Part shown: positions 42,801-54,942 of the stretch, piece by piece
Numbering within the stretch: the stretch's first letter is position 1
Layout: the number at the start of each line of letters is the position of its first letter
Source of the DNA: Branchiostoma floridae
Taxonomy: Eukaryota > Chordata > Leptocardii > Amphioxiformes > Branchiostomatidae
Assembly: GCF_000003815.2 (NCBI RefSeq)
Contig: NC_049989.1
Coordinates: forward strand, 3,781,580 to 3,845,579
Direction: 5' to 3'
DNA length: 64,000 nucleotides
Made by a program: the position numbers and the translations under genes
The notes under the pieces: generated by a model
Databases searched by the model: none
Told to the model about the DNA's origin: nothing
The model's input: only the letters and a program-made list of their open reading frames with translations

Positions 42801-43920
42801 TACTGGGCCCCGCGTTCCAATACCGTGCTCTGGATGTAGTGCATAACAACCTACGGCGTCAAAGTGGCTGAGTACTTACTTTTATGAATTTGCCTTTTTT
42901 TACCAATACTTTTACGCATGGCAAGTACATATATCCACGGGCATCACCAGAAGCAAAACCATCCTGCTGGAGTGAAAACACACTACGTGAACACCATATC
43001 GCCGTGCTTCTGTAACCCCGGGGGCTTCCATGCACCCTGTGAAATGTTGAATAGACGCTAACACCGCCCTAGGGTCCCTCAAACTATCCAGAGAGTGGTC
43101 CGGATCGGGCTTTAATCGAGAAAACTTCGATTGGTTACGCTGACAAGGAACTTACCACGTTTCAGACGCCAGCGGCTTGGAAGCATTTAGAGCTTTTAAA
43201 GAAATAAGCATCGAATTTAACTTTGAGATTCCTCCATAGAAATCTAAAGGCCCAAAACGCCGCCTGGGAAGGAATTACTTACACAGGACGTCCGCCAACC
43301 CCAGCGGCTATGTGTGCTTTCTTCTGCACTGATTTGTGGAGGAAATGTACCCAATGGTAACATCGCACGCGCTCGGAACCCAAGGGCCCGCAGAAAACAT
43401 TAAATTTCGTTTGGTGTATGGAATGGCAGGAAGTTTCACTGTGAGTGCCCTGGGCGCTGTAAGTTGTCATTGGTTGTGTGATTTGCAACACACAAACTTT
43501 TCCTGTACATTAACGTATATTTAGGAGCACAGTAAAATAGTGTAATCAAATCAGCTTGTCTCTTGATACAATCTATGCAAAAATAGGGCGCTATTGTCAG
43601 AACCATTTAATGAATGCGTTGATATTAGTCAGTATAGATTTATGCAAATTTCATAATCATGACAAATGTTTGATCTTTGAGTCCGGCCTTTTACTTACAC
43701 CGCTAAAACACACTTTCCCTGATGTCAAACCATTTGTCATTGTCAAATGTGGGACAAAACAAATGACGCAGCGTAAGGCTTTCCTTATGTCTAAAAGGTC
43801 AGATCCGTGAAATGCCGGGAACTTGGTGGACCCAAATGCCACACAAAATCAGTTCAGTAATTGCAAACCGGACACTTAATGAGGTAGCCCATGCATTACA
43901 TACAAATTAGTTCAAAGCTA
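42801..43920. other. No gene seen
   Basis: Short frames only. The two opposed frames at 43279-43524 overlap and show no domain. Confidence 0.4.
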
Positions 43921-44489
43921 CGAAGCAGAAACACTGTCACAAAAACCGTATATATGTTTTTAAAATGGGATATATTTTTTAAAAGCAGTCAAATTAAATA
44001 CACATATGTTTTGAAAATGGATATATCTTTTGAAAACAATATGCAGTTTAAAATCGCAAGTTAATGAAAAAAAAAAAAACTTCCCCATATTCAAATTCAA
44101 TTAACCCTGGTTTTATAGTGTGGTGACTTTCAAAAAGTGGTCGATTTGAAAGTGGTGGATCTAAAAGTGGTGGATCTAAAGTTGGTCGATCTAAACGTTG
44201 GTCAATTTAAAGTTGGTCGATTTAAAGTTGGTCGATATAAAGTTGGTCAATTTAAAGTTGGTAGATTTAAAGTTGGTAGATTTCAAAGTGGTCAATTTGT
44301 AATACGTCGCATTTTACCTTTTGTGGGACTTCTGCTATGATCTGATCAAATAACAGATCTAAACAGATACTTGATATAGAATACCAGTTCATAAGTTTAA
44401 GAAATAGTTACTAACGTTTTAACGCTTTATAAAAATATATCCCATTTCAAAAACATATATACGGTTTTTGTGACAGTGTTTCTGCTTCG
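43921..44489. mobile_element. Fold-back MITE with long inverted ends and internal 15-bp minisatellite
   Basis: The left arm CGAAGCAGAAACACTGTCAC continues through AAAAACCGTATATATG and AAAATGGGATATAT. The right arm is its complement over about 60 bp with one or two mismatches. TA borders both sides, and CAAAGC precedes the left TA and follows the right TA, so the target duplication is either TA or about 6-8 bp (CAAAGC/CAAAGCTA). The interior holds 11 units near AAAGTTGGTCGATTT at 44134-44300; being 15 bp, this gives a repetitive VDLKV frame that is not a gene. No transposase. Confidence 0.75.
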
Positions 44490-44704
44490 TACAAAGCTAT
44501 GATAAAGATCACACCTGTAGTATTTGATAAAACAATGATTTATCGTAGACATGTTAGATGCTGACGGTTTGAGACACCCTTTTTCTCGTCCTGTTCTATT
44601 GGCACTGTCACGATTGCAAACTAAGAGATGAGAGAGAGAGAGAGATGGAAAACTATATCTGCACACAAAACACACAGTCAACTGTTCACACAAAGTAAAA
44701 TTTT

Positions 44705-45020
44705 AAAGCAACTTGCTTCCATCCAATATTACATATGATATGGTTAGAGAGGTGTTAATCCATTTCACAGTAAAAATAAAGCATATCTTTACTGACGTCT
44801 TGCACATCGTCAGAAAGTGACGAAAAAGAGCACGGGAAATTGACATAGAAATCATCAATTTTTTTCAGTGAAATATAAGCGATAAAAATGCTATAGCTGT
44901 GTGGATGATCGTATATGGCTAAGCACACCTCGTACAGTGTGGTAGTGACGTGGACACTTTATTTGGAAATGGGTACAATAACATTGAGTGGCATCGAATG
45001 GCCTAGTGGCTAGGCTAGAG
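44705..45020. repeat. About 310-bp duplicated segment, copy B
   Basis: Counterpart of 42341-42648, about 2.36 kb downstream, same orientation. It stops matching just after GGCTAGGCTAGAG, inside the tRNA-like head, and continues into different sequence. The fold-back MITE at 43921-44489 lies between the two copies. Confidence 0.8.
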
Positions 45021-48000
45021 GACATGAGATTTCACACAAGGTTATCTAACTAGGTTAAGATTCCCGGGCAGCGGATAGAAACAGGAGGGACACAAATCCT
45101 TCAACTTAAGACACAGATGGGTTTTATACAGAATTTGGGTCAGTCAATTTGTTACAGATTACATTCATTTGGTATCGACTAATAGATCATGATCCATCAA
45201 CCTGTATTTGGAACTTTGGCGTTTCTGGGTCATCATGTCAGGTAGGACTCGAATGGAGCATCTTGTGACAACGGCAAGATGTGATGAATGTCTCCATGAC
45301 TATTCTAGTATTTGTGTTCTGTAGAGCTGGATGCAGAGTTTGAATATTTATGTTTACCTTCACAGAAGGTACACATATTGTTTTTGCTCAGACGTTCTTT
45401 TTTTCCGCGCACCTCAAAAACATGAATATCTCCGAAAGTAGAGCTTGGATTAACTTGAAAGCCAGAGTTATCTGGTAGGCCTGTACATAACGCACTGCAC
45501 CGTGGTCATTCGGGCCCACATAGACCCAAAATAATGATTTTATGGGGCAAAAATGGGTGAAAAAAATAGCAATTTTAACACAAAATCGAACTTTAGAACA
45601 CCTCTGGAATCTTGGAACGTTGTTCGAAACGAGGTCAACGACCGCCGCAGCTATCGAACAAGCCGCCGCGCCAGCAGAAGGAAATATAATACCCCAAAAG
45701 TATCGAAATGTGTGGAGAGGTAGGTCACTAATTGTATGAATATATATCAAGTCAAGATTAACGGTGCACACACCAGTTCTTCCGCGACCGGGGTCCGTGG
45801 TAGTCCGCGACCAAAAAGTGACGAAAGGCTTCCGAGGGCCCATGTTTGAGTTGACATTTCTCATTATTTCCTGCGAAATGACATTAAACGGTTACATGGC
45901 TGAAAAGCGTAGGAAATGGTGTGTTTTTGGTGCAAATTGTGTTTTGGTCCGCGCGTTGCTTCCGCGATATCCCTACGCCTGAATGTAAAGAGGCCCGTGA
46001 CCTAGATTTACCTCTGAAGCGCTGTGTCAAGCAAAGTTGCAATGCCGCGCGCCGTGGATGATTAAAAAAACTGTAGTACTAGAATTTTCTTTATAATTGG
46101 CTGGATTAGTCTTTAGATTTTCCTCTTTCTGGCAGTATCAGTCGTGCTTGCCGGAAAAATCTTCTTCATCTGTTTTATCCAATGCGAAAATGCCCGATTT
46201 TGTGCATCATTTTTGACATGAAAATAATGTTTTTTCCCTATAATTTTTCAAAATTAGAGAAGTTGAAGGATCGAAACTCAGTTGGTCTTGTAGCTGAAGG
46301 TATATCCTCTCACCCCATATACAGTTATTTTCCTTCAGGATAATTCCCTGGAAGAGATGGTCGCTAGACTTGAGGGTGTGCCGCCTCCATTTGAACCCCC
46401 AAATAAACTGGTGTGTGCCCCCTTAAGTGTCTGTTGGGCATATTATTTTTGATTTTGTTTAAGTTCAGTAACCTGAACGAGCCAGTTGTACCTTATCTCT
46501 AAGCTATCCAAACATTGATATGATTCTATGTTGTGTTCGAGTTACGTCAAATCGACAACACACACGGTGTCGTACATTGTATGCCAGCACTAGTCTTTTG
46601 ATTCAACTGTTTTTACAAGGTTGCATGCTCACGTACTAATTTGTAAACAAACGCATACCGTCGACAGAGAGAATATGACACATATTAGGTATGCAAAACA
46701 CAAACGAGGGACTTGAGGATTTTATTTCGCAAGTAAACTGACCTGAACAAGCAAGATAAACCGCAACGTGGAACGCCCTCCATCCCCATCGCACGTCGTC
46801 ATAATTTCCGTTCACCATGTTCATCATGCAGTAACGTTACCACAGCGCTGGGTTGGTCCCGATACACAAGTGAAGTACGAAACGGAGTCACGGTAAAGTA
46901 CATTTAACCTACATATAGCTTTATACGCGTCGGGAGAGTTTACAAGTTCGTGGCCTTCACATTCTCCTACAGCAGAGTACCGTCAGTCATTTATTCCTGA
47001 CTGTAAGGTAGTGCCGTTGGGGACCGGGCGTTAGGAGGATGGGCCTTCACAGAACAAGTTTAACTGTTAGCACAAAATGGGACTGTTTACGCCGCTTGTT
47101 GCATTCCAAGGTCGGTGAAGCCATGCCAACGTTCACGATCTGTTACTTCGTACCTCAATGACAGTAAAAACTTCATTTCACGCCAACGGCTTCGAAGTAT
47201 GAACGCGCAAAATTCTACATCTTTGTCACAACAACGAACAAAATTCCCGCCCATGGCAACACCGGAAACTAAATATGATGACCTTTGCCGTCTGATCGGC
47301 ACCGCATTTGATCTCAAAGTACGCGGCAAATGCCTTGTTATTCCAATCAGTTCAGTGCAAAGTCACGATATACTTTGAACCACATTTGTTTTTTTACTCC
47401 GCAAGTTGCTAGTGTTTTACACGGTTTATTTTTGGACAGGCAAGGAGAAATTACTTTCAATGGTGTACGTGTTATGATGCATTCAGTGATTTACATATTC
47501 TCAGATCGAACCGCTGCCTGTCAATCAAGTTGCGAACTTGGGAATCTAAGGTTTCATACAGACATGTTTGCTACATCAATATCCGTCGCATGCCGGCTTG
47601 TGTATCGTTAGCCGGCCACTGGGGATTTTCCAAAAGTTTATACGTCGTGCCTCAAACCAAAGGGGTTTTAAGCCTCATCTGTAAAACAATTAAATTTGCA
47701 TGGCGATTTTTTAGTAAGTAAAAATGTAAGATGTGCCACAACGTAGCGACCATGCTTCGAACGTAACGTGTTAACCATTTTTAAAGCTCAAATTTCCTTG
47801 GCGACGCAAAACTTGGTTATTGTACACAACGACAGCTCTGTGCAGAAATTTATACTCAGTGATTTTTTTAACCTCCTTGCTCCGTCAAAATCTTACAAGC
47901 AGTTAGTAAAAAGATCATGATCAAAAGCAAACTTATTTTTCACGGTTTATGTAAGGCCCCGCCCTTACATAAAATGCATTGCAAGCTGGTGAGGTCTGAG

Positions 48001-48480
48001 CCCTTGTCGTCAACTATATTGAAAGTATCTTTGACATTTGAATTTACATATTTATCTTCTTTTTTAAATTTGACTTCTGTACGTATGTGGTAGCATGCAA
48101 TAACTGACAGTTAATCGGGGGGGGGAGGTAATAACAAAAAAGTCAGCAATATGCGACTGACCCTAGCAGGGGGATTTTCCTACATACATATGCTGGCGGG
48201 TTCGACCGGTCGCTTCTCTCTAGCCGCCGGCAGGCGTTAGGAACTACATTGTGCATCATCTAAACCAGCACCGTCTGCAAACACCCGCTGATTTTCTGTA
48301 GTATTTTTGCAAAATTTTGACGGCACCGACAATGACGGAAAGGACAAAATCTAACTTATACACGTGTATTCAACTTCCACTAAACTTCGCCGCGCGCTCT
48401 GCACCAAATCGGAGCACGGGACTAAGGCCACACCAAGTACATTTTATGGATGACATCAGCGTGCGCATTAAATTTCGCCT
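45021..48480. other. No gene recognised
   Basis: The longest frame (158 codons, minus strand, 45388-45864) has no recognisable domain, and a second frame crosses it on the plus strand. Its middle is relatively GC-rich, so an unknown first exon is not excluded. Other frames are short. A poly-G run lies near 48117-48126. Confidence 0.35.
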
Positions 48481-48575
48481 GATTTCAGGAAAAAAAAAGA
48501 ATTTTTGCATTTTGCCGCCTTATTTCAGGAAAAAAAAAGAATTTTTGCATTTTGCCGCCTTAGCGGCAAAATGTC
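48481..48575. repeat. 39-bp exact duplication and perfect hairpin
   Basis: A 39-bp block (ATTTCAGGAAAAAAAAGAA, then TTTTTGCATTTTGCCGCCTT) occurs twice in tandem from 48482. Immediately after, TTTTGCCGC-CTTA-GCGGCAAAA forms a perfect 9-bp stem with a 4-base loop. Function unknown. Confidence 0.85.
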
Positions 48576-49603
48576 TTGTGGCCAGAGTAGTCGACGTTGG
48601 AATGAACGGACCTGTTCAATCTATGCCGAACATTCGTATACCTGTTAAAACTGATGTTTCTTCAGCATGTTCGCTCTAGCGCAGTGGAGGGAATTTTTTT
48701 AACTGTCTTTTTTCTTTTCTTTTTTACATCCATTAAAGTACTAATTTTTACATCCATTGAAATACTAATTAACAATACGTTTTTATAGAACATTAAAACT
48801 GACCTTTGCACCTGTTCTACTTCTGCATTTTTTCGCTGTTGGGATGCCTTGAATGAACGAACCGTGAGACGTGCGATACCCTGCTTATATGTCGTTCTAA
48901 CTTTCCATAAAATGCCCATACAACATCTATATCACAGAATTACACAAGAACAAACTGATTTTCTCGAAAATAACTGCATACTGTATGACAAAAAGTTTCA
49001 CTAAACAAATTCATTTTCATATTTCTGGACATAAAGTCATTTGCATATTTGTGAATCTCTCCATGTGCCCATATCAGGTTTAGTTACTCTGTTCCATGGT
49101 TCTATTATATGACGTTCTAATAACTAGAAAAAAAACGTTCACACACCTTGGCAAAATGCCAGCTTTTTAAAAGCACTTGTTTCCTTCTGCAGGGATGGTC
49201 AACATGCCGATAAAATACCAAGAAGAGCAAATATGTTGTGTTGTAGGCTTATAGTTGTACTTGTAGAAGGGACACTTCTAAGGTACCCGAGACTGTAGTT
49301 GTAGAAATGAAACTTATTGGATAGTGTGGTTACCAACTTTGTTGGTGATGCCAGTCTACCACACTAGTGTCACTTTTACTACACCAGTACATGTCTTAAA
49401 TACAGGAATGAATGCCTTCTTGGCTCTGATACCACGTTTTGTCCCTTTATTTCTTTTTACAACAGTCATCACAACTTTATGGTGCCTATTTTTGAAAATG
49501 ATGCCACCTTTTTTTCACCCATTTTGTTTTTTTTTCGCCCTATCGCACTATTTTTGCAATCTGCAGAGGATGTCATCCATAAAATTTACTTGCTGTGGCC
49601 TAA
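48576..49603. other. No gene seen
   Basis: TTACATCCATT occurs twice near 48724 and 48749. No domain in any frame. Confidence 0.4.
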
Positions 49604-50525
49604 AGGTGGGCTCCCACTGCACTCGCGTCACGATTGCGTCGCTTCGGAGTTCGTTCATTGTGTCACTGTTGTGTTATTTTCGCCGATTTTCTGTTGCGCT
49701 CCCACTGACATGCGTCACTGTTGCGTTTCTAGACTAAATTGACAGGTTATCGGAAGTCGCAGCGTTGTCAATGTATGAAAAATCACTGTATAATGATGAA
49801 AATGTCTAACAATGAGATTTATAATGAAATAATTTCCCTTGTGATGATGCTTATGCTTATGAATGTTACTTATGTTATATGATAACCTTGAAAGACTTTT
49901 ACAGTAAAAGAAGTAACCCAAATGAATGGACACGAACCATATACCAGATTTGACTCCATCGCTTATGTGTTTTGCAACAAGTACGTGTAATGATGTGTGT
50001 TAATTTGCATATTTCACCAAAAAAATCTTGATATTTCCTACGTTTTAATAGGAAATAGACAAAATATAACCGTGATACTGTTGAAGGCATGTTGGCGTAA
50101 CTGTTGTGTCACTGTTGTGTTACTCTTGGGTCACTGTTGTAACTGAAAAACTGTTGTAAAATGATATCCAAAATGTATCCAAAATAGCTTTTCAATAATA
50201 AAATGATGTTTACTTTTGATACTTGGTGCAAAATAGACAAAATATAACCTTGATACTGTTGAAGGCATGTTGGCGTCACTGTTGTTTCACTGTAGTGTTC
50301 TCTTGGGTCACTGTTGTGTCACCCTTGGGTCACTCTTGGGGCATCTTGCCACTTGCGTTATTTTTTAACTTCCAAAAAAACATCGCGCTTGCTTGTGTCA
50401 CCTCTAGGTTTGCTTGTGTCACCTCTAGGTTCGCTCGCGTCACCTATAGGTGCCGCGGGGTTACGTCTGCGTTGTCGAACCCCGAAGCGACGCAAGCGTG
50501 ACGCGAGTGCAGTGGGAGCCCACCT
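49604..50525. mobile_element. Harbinger-like non-autonomous DNA transposon
   Basis: The ends AGGTGGGCTCCCACTGCACT and its exact complement form inverted repeats of about 55 bp with only two mismatches seen (ATTGCG/CTTGCG and GGAGTTCG/GGGGTTCG). TAA flanks both sides (49601-49603 and 50526-50528), fitting the 3-bp TWA target duplication of PIF/Harbinger transposons. The interior has a duplicated block (GACAAAATATAACC.TGATAC, TGTTGAAGGCATGTTGGCGT) about 180 bp apart, many CACTGTTGTGT phrases and three units of CTTGTGTCACCTCTAGG. No transposase ORF in 922 bp, so it would depend on one elsewhere. Confidence 0.85.
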
Positions 50526-50752
50526 TAATGGATTTCAAAGCTTTTTTTAAAACATTTGAATACATATCGTTGAAGGAAACCAATTTTTTCCATGGCTCTC
50601 TCCCCAATTTCCATGTAGAAATGTTAGGCTAGACCATGTGAAGGTAAACATTCTGTATTTGCTTGCAAATGTTACCTTTCTAGTTCATAATTGTCTTCCT
50701 TCGCTGTGTCGTACATCGTAATCCATCTTGAACATTTTAACTAATCACACAC

Positions 50753-51099
50753 ACATGATTGTTTTGTATGAGGGGTGATCAATAAGTTCTCGGCCTCACC
50801 CAGAAATAATAAGCACAACTAAGATTTCGAAGCATAGATGTCAAGTATAAAGTCTATTATGAAAGTGTACAAAAATATTTAAATTATTGTGATCATTAAT
50901 TTACAGGCGACACCCAGTAACGATAGGTAAGAGAGAAGGAAAAACGTTGACAATTAATGAGCTGCGACCTGAGGTGTGCGGGATAACTTGCTCTGCTGAA
51001 AGTCAGATACCTACTTCTGTCTCCTTGAAATAGTTGTGCTATTATTTCTGGGTGAGGCCGAGAACTTATTGATCTCTCCTCGCACTTATACAATCATGT
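50753..51099. mobile_element. mariner-like MITE
   Basis: GATCAATAAGTTCTCGGCCT then CACCCAGAAATAAT at the left is mirrored exactly on the right (ATTATTTCTGGGTG, AGGCCGAGAACTTATTGATC). The arms extend outward to ACATGATTGT on both sides. RTCAATAAGTTCTCGG-type ends are typical of mariner elements. About 347 bp, no transposase ORF. The exact outer limit and TA duplication are uncertain. Confidence 0.75.
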
Positions 51100-51286
51100 A
51101 GATGTCGATGTGAGTTATTCTAACAACTCTATCAAAACGAGACAATGTTATACATTCTTGATGTAGCATACTGTTATCAATGAAAAAATGTCTTAGTGTT
51201 TACCTCGGATTGTCTTTTCTGGCATTCATGGAGTAGGTATATCATTATTAGTTGAATATTAGCGATAGTTTACCTACCATGTATGT

Positions 51287-51489
51287 AACGCTAGTTCACC
51301 TTTATCCGTGGGGTAACCTATATCCGTTACTTTTAAGAACAGGGATATCGATTCGACGGGCGGTGGTTTCGAATTACAATATTTTAAAAATATTGCAGTC
51401 TAAATCTTCAGTCGGAGTTGATATCCCTAATGCTCTGTTTTTAAAAGCAACGGATATGGGTTACCCCACGGATTAAGGTGGACTAGTTT
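51287..51489. mobile_element. Short MITE with TTCACCTTTATCCG ends, copy 2
   Basis: The left arm CTAGTTCACCTTTATCCGTGG, GGTAACCTATATCCGTTAC and the right arm (complement CTAGTCCACCTTAATCCGTGG, GGTAACCCATATCCGTTGC) are inverted repeats extending inward to GGGATATC. Same family as 29607-29811. No coding capacity. Confidence 0.8.
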
Positions 51490-52994
51490 TGAAGGTTGTC
51501 ATGCATTATACCTGTTATAATTGCTGCATAATAAAGTTCTCTCTGTGTCTCTTTAACGATGTAAAGTTTATTGCAAATTCTTGCCTGTGGGCTAATTGCA
51601 GGTAACATGAGAGACTCAAACAGTGTGAAAACAATATCACAAGTTACTACTCTAGTCTAAAAGTAGTAAAAGCTAACTCTCGATCCTGGGTTATTAGGTT
51701 CGACTCCTTTAACGCGAGTTTACTCCATCACGATCACAGGATTCGTCAGTATGTAAATCAGCCCCACATGGATTGGTTTTATAGCCCAATACCTCCTGCA
51801 GTTGACGAACAAAAACGTAGTAGTACATGCACGAGCTCGTAATTACCAACGTGCCTGTGGGCATGGACTCTACTTCAAGTAGTTGACCTAGATGTGCTAC
51901 TACAGTCCACGATGACAAATGAACCATGCAATTGATTTAGATTTATTAAGGTCAACAATCGAGAATTAAAGGAAACGCGATACATGCCTACTACCTGATC
52001 ATGAAGTATTGATGAAGGAAATGTAAATGAAAGTATTATTGTATGTCATTATTCACAGCAGTGGTTCTTGTGTAAATGTGTTGCGGTAAGACAAAAGACT
52101 GTGTGTCATTTTCAGAACAACTTTTCTTGCATGGTTCTATCTCCTGTGCTCTTTTCTTCTTTTAAACTCGTCTACTCCACTATGATGCTGTTTATAGTAC
52201 CTTGTATTGCCTTGGAACCTGGATGCAAATCTGCCTCTCCATTGCCCGCCGGAACTAGCTAGATTAATTAGATATTGTCTTTTCTGCATGATTTGTCAAA
52301 CGAAGTACTAGATTCATACACACTTGTAGGAGAGATTTTCAGACGACTCTGGGTTGAAAATGAACCAAACCTATAGGAGAAAAAAAAGCAGCTCCTCACA
52401 AAGGTAATTGAGTCAATCCAATTTACATGTAAATACATCTTAAGTAGATACTGATGGATTGCCCGATAAAGGATACAAAAGTCTGTGACTATGGGCTAAC
52501 CCAATAGACCAACATAAAGGCATTTTCTGATTTAGGCTTTATCCTGAATGTATTACCGTTTCTCATAATAGTTTAGTCAAGTTCGTTTTAAGTAATACCA
52601 ATAGCTAATGCTTTAGTCCAGTTTTGTGTAGTTTATATTAGTCTAGTCTGTATGAAGAGGAGTTAGGCCTGGCCATTGTATATCGATTTTCAGGACTCAG
52701 TGTTTACTGTCGGCCTTGGTATACCCTTTCTCTTGACCTGTGTGACCCCAAATATGGGCCTGGCGCATTCTCCATTCGCGCGAATCTCTCCGTGAAAGAG
52801 GGGTCGACTTCGACGTTAGAATAACACATTAGGTTGTACAGGATTCGCTGAGGTAGGAAAATCACATCAACACGCCTGCCCAGTTTTCAGTATGCTCCGA
52901 GCTATGGTTCCGCGTGGTAGAGCTGTTCGTACTCTGCTACTTCGCCCCATCTGGTTTACTAACGGTTCTGTGGGCGCATGTCCCGGAGGAACTT
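51490..52994. other. No gene seen
   Basis: No domain-bearing frame and no repeat with fixed ends. Confidence 0.4.
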
Positions 52995-53193
52995 TAGCCT
53001 CCATAGCAGGCTCTCTGGACCCTTTTTCGTCTTTTACACGTTTGTTGGCCATTTCTTTTTTAACTGGGTCGCTTGTGCTGCCGGTCCGACGTAGGCAGTA
53101 CAATGAACCAGTATGAAAAGAAAAGACCAGCAACTTGTATTATGAGCAATTCGCAAGACGAAAAAAAAAACAGAGAGCCAGCTATGGAGGCTA
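52995..53193. mobile_element. 199-bp MITE with TAGCCTCCATAGC ends
   Basis: TAGCCTCCATAGCAGGCTCT at the left is matched by the complement TAGCCTCCATAGCTGGCTCT of the right end (one mismatch). A TTTTTCGTCTT block continues the pairing to about 40 bp. No clear target duplication and no coding. Class unknown. The overlapping frames at 52867-53133 (minus) and 52892-53116 (plus) are not supported as genes. Confidence 0.7.
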
Positions 53194-54942
53194 CATAATT
53201 TGGTGTCATGCCTCTGCACGTAAAAGGACTTACCACAACTATCGAAAAGATTAAGGGTGACACGATATGTGATTGGCTGAATACCGCTGCGAGCCATAGC
53301 AAAGGTGCACGTGCATTGCAGCACTAGCCAACGAAAAATTAGCATCCTCCAGACCTTCCTACGAGGCGTACGGGGATCGTAGAATTCGGGAAAAAAAATT
53401 GGGAAATTGGCCAGGGGAGTCAGTCCACAAGATGGCTTATATTTCCCGTCCGCGCGGCTGACCAACTCCAAGCAAAACGTCCCTGACAATTTTTCTCTCC
53501 CTATAATAGCCAGCGTAGTCAGTCTGGTAGAGACGAAAAGGCGTCTTCCTCAACCGATACTACAGGTTTGTAGGGTGGTGCTGTACGTATCAAAATCTGT
53601 AGGTGACGCTCCTGTACATGTGCATACGAGAACTTGACAAAAATCAAAACTTGACTGTCAGGCTGACAAAACAGCTCATTGGCCATCATCATCATCAGGA
53701 ACCTTGAAAACTCCAGGTAGTGGAGTAATGAGTTCCCAAAATATCAACAATTTTTAGCAACCTTCGGAAGCGGTCTAAAGCAATCAAGGATGGACTCCAA
53801 GCTACTTGTAGACTGCACATAATACTATACCAGTAGGCTCGTCTGTGAGGCGTCGCCAAAAATACTAGTAGTTCCAGCAAATGTTGATGGCAGTACTTCA
53901 GTGAGCCGCTAAATGTCTCTTTTGAACCGTGCGAATTGTGCGTGGCTACTACTGCGCCTGCTCCAAGTGACGAGGGCGTGGAGGAATTCGAAAGACGCGC
54001 GCTGTTTGCATGTTGTTGTGATCGTTCTGTCCCAGCTTTCTCCCCGCCAGCTGATCAACAGCACACGACAACAGGGTGACTGCTTTGTTTACAATCCGTG
54101 GTTATGGGTTTGTTTTAATCATGGGGTTGCACTAGGTCAGTGAAGTTAGACAGGCAGCGGAAGAAGAAGACGAAGAAGCGACACACCCATAGTTGGGGGT
54201 ATGCATGCACTTTGCCAAAGGTGTAGACGGTCATATTTCCAGTAGATCGAAAGGAAAGCCGTCATGTTTTACGTACTTCGTAACGAGCCGACCAGATTTT
54301 GCGTATTTGCGCATGCCAGGTCCTTAATCTTCAATGTGTGAATTATACGTACTACTATCGGGGTTTCATCAGCAGTGTCTGGACCCCCATGCAGACCCTC
54401 CTTCAACCACACTGTACTCTACTTTAATACCATGAATATCTACATATATACAGCACACAATTTGTAATTGTATGAGCTACAACTACATCTACATGGTGAT
54501 ACCCCCAAATGGCCCCGCATGGGGCATCGAAGGGGGGGGGGGAGTTGAGGGACATGAATGAATGAGAATGAGAACGCTTTCTAAAAGTTTCCATATTACC
54601 ATCCATCCAAAGACAGTGAGGTAAAAAAAACTTTCCATCTCTCAGTCTGAGCGCATCATACGTGTCTTTCCCAGCGCTAGAGGGGCCACCTAAAGTGCAG
54701 GGTTGAAACTGGGGTTGCAGGTTCTGCCATGTGTAACGTTACAATGATGATTGATTAAACAAGCATTGCTCTTAGTTAACACTGTCATTATTCATGTTTG
54801 CTATCCTCAGGCAGACCCCTGGCAAATAATGATTATTGTCTCCACTGACTTTTGTGCTTCCTTCATTGTTCACTTAATATTGAGCTACCATATGATATCA
54901 TTTAATTACTTTTTATGTTGAAAGCAAGCTTGGGCTATGACA
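53194..54942. other. No gene seen
   Basis: Short frames only. A poly-G run lies near 54530-54542. Confidence 0.4.

Noticed and set aside
44137-44340. Small VDLKV-repeat protein
   Set aside because: Product of a 15-bp minisatellite inside a fold-back element.
52867-53133. 88-codon minus-strand frame rich in Lys/Arg and Pro
   Set aside because: It overlaps a MITE and a plus-strand frame of similar length, and no domain is recognisable.
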